From Candidatus Saccharimonadota bacterium (GTDB taxonomy: Bacteria; Patescibacteriota; Saccharimonadia; Saccharimonadales; Saccharimonadaceae), in contig JAEEKR010000013.1 in the NCBI GenBank assembly GCA_016282495.1, forward strand, positions 1 through 62,927: a stretch of 62,927 nt of DNA. Direction: 5' to 3'. The position numbers and the translations under genes are program-made. Below, piece by piece: positions 60,735 to 62,927 of the stretch (the stretch's first letter is position 1; every line of letters begins with the position of its first letter). The notes under the pieces were generated by a model, which saw only the letters and a program-made list of their open reading frames with translations, was not told the origin of the DNA and ran no database searches.

Positions 60735-61480
60735 GCTTTCTCTCCAAATGATGACCATAGTGGTGCTACTGGCACCATATAAGAAACTGTTGGGTTGCGA
60801 AGACGAATAATAGTGTTGATAGTGGTCGGGACTGAGCTGTTTACCCCGCTCCAACAAGTTTGAATATAGAAATCGTAATGCTCGGCATGCGCGGCATCTG
60901 CTCCGTCCCTAACAGCTATGACCCAGATGCCTTCGGCTTTTTGTGATCCTACAGTTTGATCAAAATTCTTGGAAATATCATCCCCGTACGATGATGTGGT
61001 GTGAAATACTCTAGGGAAGGTGCTAGTGGTAGCAATTGTCGTTTGAAAAATTCTATTCGCCGTTGCGGTCGGCGCTCCAGGAACTACATTCCCAAATTCA
61101 AAAGTGTCAATATAGAATGCATGATGGAGTATTGTGCTGTTTGCGGCAAACTCGTCACATGAGCTGACATTCTTAAGCAAAAAATCATTTACATCATAGT
61201 GGAATGTATCCTTACTATTAAGTGCTCTACTATCAATTTTTTTCCAAACCGCGTCCATGATGGCGTTCTTTTTAGAACTATGGATAAAACGTATAGCCTC
61301 GGCTTGGTCATCTATTTCGCTACGAGCCATGACTATTTCGATAGAAGATTGCGACTTACCAAGCATGCTATTCATGAGCGTAGTCACACTAATAGCAACC
61401 ATGGCAAAAATAGCAACAGCAAACAGTACTTCTATTAAAGTATCGCCACGAAGAACCTGTTTTTTGTTCTTTACTAGCAT
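60731..61480 (-). CDS. Prepilin-like protein
   Basis: A 249-residue protein with a basic leader ending G-DTLIEVLFAVAIFAMVAIS, an unusual D at +1 but the conserved E at +5. The outer domain is beta-rich, with two cysteines (SSCDEF, QTCWSG). It overlaps the next prepilin by 4 nt and the previous one by 7, so the cluster is one operon. PilV-like by order and size. Confidence 0.82.
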   Translation of the reverse strand: MLVKNKKQVLRGDTLIEVLFAVAIFAMVAISVTTLMNSMLGKSQSSIEIVMARSEIDDQAEAIRFIHSSKKNAIMDAVWKKIDSRALNSKDTFHYDVNDFLLKNVSSCDEFAANSTILHHAFYIDTFEFGNVVPGAPTATANRIFQTTIATTSTFPRVFHTTSSYGDDISKNFDQTVGSQKAEGIWVIAVRDGADAAHAEHYDFYIQTCWSGVNSSVPTTINTIIRLRNPTVSYMVPVAPLWSSFGEKA

Positions 61481-62232
61481 CTATTTTCTCCTGCATCGTC
61501 TAACGGAATAAGGTTGATTGAATTAATACCATTTGCGTTCATAATGCGGATGTTGCGTCGTTTGCCACCATAGACATTGTCTTCGGTAGCAACACAAATA
61601 TCAGTTTCTAGGCCTGCTTTAAAACTGGTAGTAAAGGTGCCAGCTGTGAAAAAGTCTTTTTCGTCAGATGCGCTACAACTGCCTGGCGTCATTCGCACCC
61701 CTTCATTTTTGAAGGTGATTATTGTACCGTTTTTTGGCGAGCGGAGAATAGCTATTGAAACACTTAGTTTTTTGTGATCGGATGCTGTAGTTTCTATCTT
61801 GTTTCCCCATTGTATAGAGTATGAGGCTCTTTCATCACATCTGACTTTTAAATTTAAACTTCCAAAATCTTTGTCGATGTCGGCTTTTTTAACAATGTCT
61901 CCAACCACCGTCCAAGAGTTGATCACAGAGCCTCCAGAACCGGACACTTCATCCTTATCAATGACTATCAGTTTTCCGTATATCGCTCTGTCGCTAAAAC
62001 CAGGATTCGTAGATAGGTCACTAGTATTCTGTGGGCTAATGACGCTAGAGTATTGACTTTGGAGAAAACTGTAGATGTCCTGAACGGTATCATTATAACG
62101 TTGTTGAGCAAGCGAATTGGATGTGCCAGAAAGGATAAACATGAGTATAGCACCAGAAATCGCTAGAAATAAAGCTACCTCAATTAAAGTAAACCCTGTT
62201 TTTCCCTTTTTCTTTGTACTTTGTATACCCAT
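61474..62232 (-). CDS. Prepilin (minor pilin, FimT/PilE-like)
   Basis: A 252-residue prepilin with leader MGIQSTKKKGKTG and the site G-FTLIEVALFLAISGAILMF. The outer domain has cysteines (VRCDER, GSCSASDE, TDICVATE, ENRC). A GGGA site lies upstream of the ATG at 62232. It is processed by a prepilin peptidase not encoded here. The position in the cluster fits a minor pilin that primes pilus assembly. Confidence 0.85.
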   Translation of the reverse strand: MGIQSTKKKGKTGFTLIEVALFLAISGAILMFILSGTSNSLAQQRYNDTVQDIYSFLQSQYSSVISPQNTSDLSTNPGFSDRAIYGKLIVIDKDEVSGSGGSVINSWTVVGDIVKKADIDKDFGSLNLKVRCDERASYSIQWGNKIETTASDHKKLSVSIAILRSPKNGTIITFKNEGVRMTPGSCSASDEKDFFTAGTFTTSFKAGLETDICVATEDNVYGGKRRNIRIMNANGINSINLIPLDDAGENRC

Positions 62233-62244
62233 ATTATTCCCTTT

Positions 62245-62927
62245 TTAATACCTTGGCGGAAGCTCCATCACATAAGCTTGATAATAGCCAGAAGAATTCT
62301 TTTTGGCTGCATTATATGCCCAAATATAAGTGGAAGCTGGCAAGTTGAAGGTTTCAGCTGGATCGGCGGATAAACCACCAACGCCAGACCCACCAGTACG
62401 GTAATTTATATTATTTGAACTTCCGTTTTCAGTGATAACTGGCCCATTGATGGTGAGGGGAGTAGCGCAGGCATTGGCCGTAAACGTAGATTGGCTTGGA
62501 ACTCCTATATTAGAGCAGGTGTTTACACGCCCTTTTTCAGCTACCAGCCATGCGTCTATTCGAGAAACGCCATTTGTAATATTAATACTACCATTTTCTG
62601 AAATAATTATTACCTGTGGCAACTCAGTCTCGAAGGCAGGAGCAGCATAGGTGATATTGCTTGTGATATTGATATCTCCTGAAGCATAGATGATATGTGT
62701 GCCAGTGACATTAGCTAAGCCAGTGATAGAACCACTAATGTTGTAATAACAACCGGCTGGATCGGCACAGTTAGGGCTGAGTGCGCTTATACTACTGTTT
62801 TTTGCTTTTTCCTTGAAATAACTACTAATGCGTTTTAGTAACTTTTCATTACTATCGACATCAGAGCTACCTAGATTATTTTTGTCATTATTAGCGATAG
62901 TGAGAGGGTTGTGAAGACGAGGGTCGG
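62245..62927 (-). CDS. Partial pilus/surface-associated protein, runs off the window
   Basis: The frame is open from the right edge to the TAA at 62247-62245, giving the last ~226 residues. The sequence is a repetitive beta structure of NITY, NISG, INITNG and VITENGS turns, as in right-handed beta-helices, with cysteine pairs (PNCADPAGCYYN; VNTCSNIG...NACATP). There is no membrane tail. Position upstream of and in line with three prepilins suggests a large pilus-associated or tip protein, or PilX/PilC-like component. A TTG at 62622 would make a shorter ORF but is not needed. Confidence 0.65.
   Translation of the reverse strand, partial: DPRLHNPLTIANNDKNNLGSSDVDSNEKLLKRISSYFKEKAKNSSISALSPNCADPAGCYYNISGSITGLANVTGTHIIYASGDINITSNITYAAPAFETELPQVIIISENGSINITNGVSRIDAWLVAEKGRVNTCSNIGVPSQSTFTANACATPLTINGPVITENGSSNNINYRTGGSGVGGLSADPAETFNLPASTYIWAYNAAKKNSSGYYQAYVMELPPRY

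Noticed and set aside
1-62927. Recoded UGA (genetic code 25) as in Gracilibacteria/Absconditabacteria
   Set aside because: TGA ends many genes in ATGA overlaps at family-typical C-termini (hrcA, phosphoketolase N half, the 57101 membrane protein), so it is a stop here.
1-62927. CRISPR array, insertion sequence with transposase, prophage or rRNA
   Set aside because: No regularly spaced direct repeats, no transposase- or phage-like proteins and no rRNA sequence were seen.

Overview
The window looks like a chromosomal segment of a Candidatus Saccharibacteria (TM7) or closely related CPR/Patescibacteria genome. The evidence is a compact, low-to-mid GC sequence with many 1-4 nt gene overlaps, short family members (TsaB 110 aa, HrcA 241 aa, a DnaJ without zinc finger), Gram-positive style surface proteins, type IV pilus and ComEC genes, RNase Y, and no biosynthetic pathways. 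TGA is used as an ordinary stop (for example in the ATGA overlaps), so a recoded UGA as in Gracilibacteria/Absconditabacteria is not supported. This assignment is inference from gene content; there is no rRNA in the window.

Layout. 1-13 kb: an unknown duplicated protein with a structured leader, tyrS, a two-gene (split) phosphoketolase, a PIN-TRAM protein, a class A penicillin-binding protein, hrcA-grpE, a RimK-like ligase with its aspartyl-protease-like partner, dnaJ and an adenylate-kinase-like gene. 13-23 kb: LepA split into two genes around a surface-protein gene, tilS, a PRC-barrel protein, recX, a NUDIX hydrolase, recA, an LRR surface protein and tRNA-Glu. 23-33 kb: a Firmicutes-like dinB/YolD pair, a giant surface protein, tRNA-Arg fused to murI, a SAM methyltransferase, pilB, and a DsbA-like protein facing a CBS protein across a perfect palindrome. 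34-47 kb: murJ, ftsH, tRNA-Pro(TGG) followed by a hairpin cluster, a second giant surface protein, tRNA-Pro(CGG), a TVP38-like protein, rny and tsaB/tsaE. 47-63 kb: comEC, obg, ackA, a TylF-like methyltransferase, dnaK, a flavoprotein operon, a lamin-tail surface protein, initiator tRNA-Met, and a minor-pilin cluster running off the right edge.

How the genes work together. Phosphoketolase makes acetyl phosphate and acetate kinase turns it into ATP. PBP, MurJ, MurI and FtsH serve the envelope. PilB, the prepilins and ComEC fit natural DNA uptake through a type IV pilus. HrcA and CIRCE operators tie hrcA-grpE and dnaK into one heat-shock regulon.

Two genome-wide patterns stand out. (1) A small palindromic element with a conserved 29-nt core and variable but self-complementary arms is inserted in frame in tyrS and recX and sits between ftsH and murJ; related palindromic insertions occur twice in obg. 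This resembles the Rickettsia palindromic elements in logic, though not in sequence. (2) About eighteen genes start exactly six bases after a TATAAT-like box, which implies widespread leaderless mRNAs; two divergent gene pairs share overlapping, symmetric -10 boxes.
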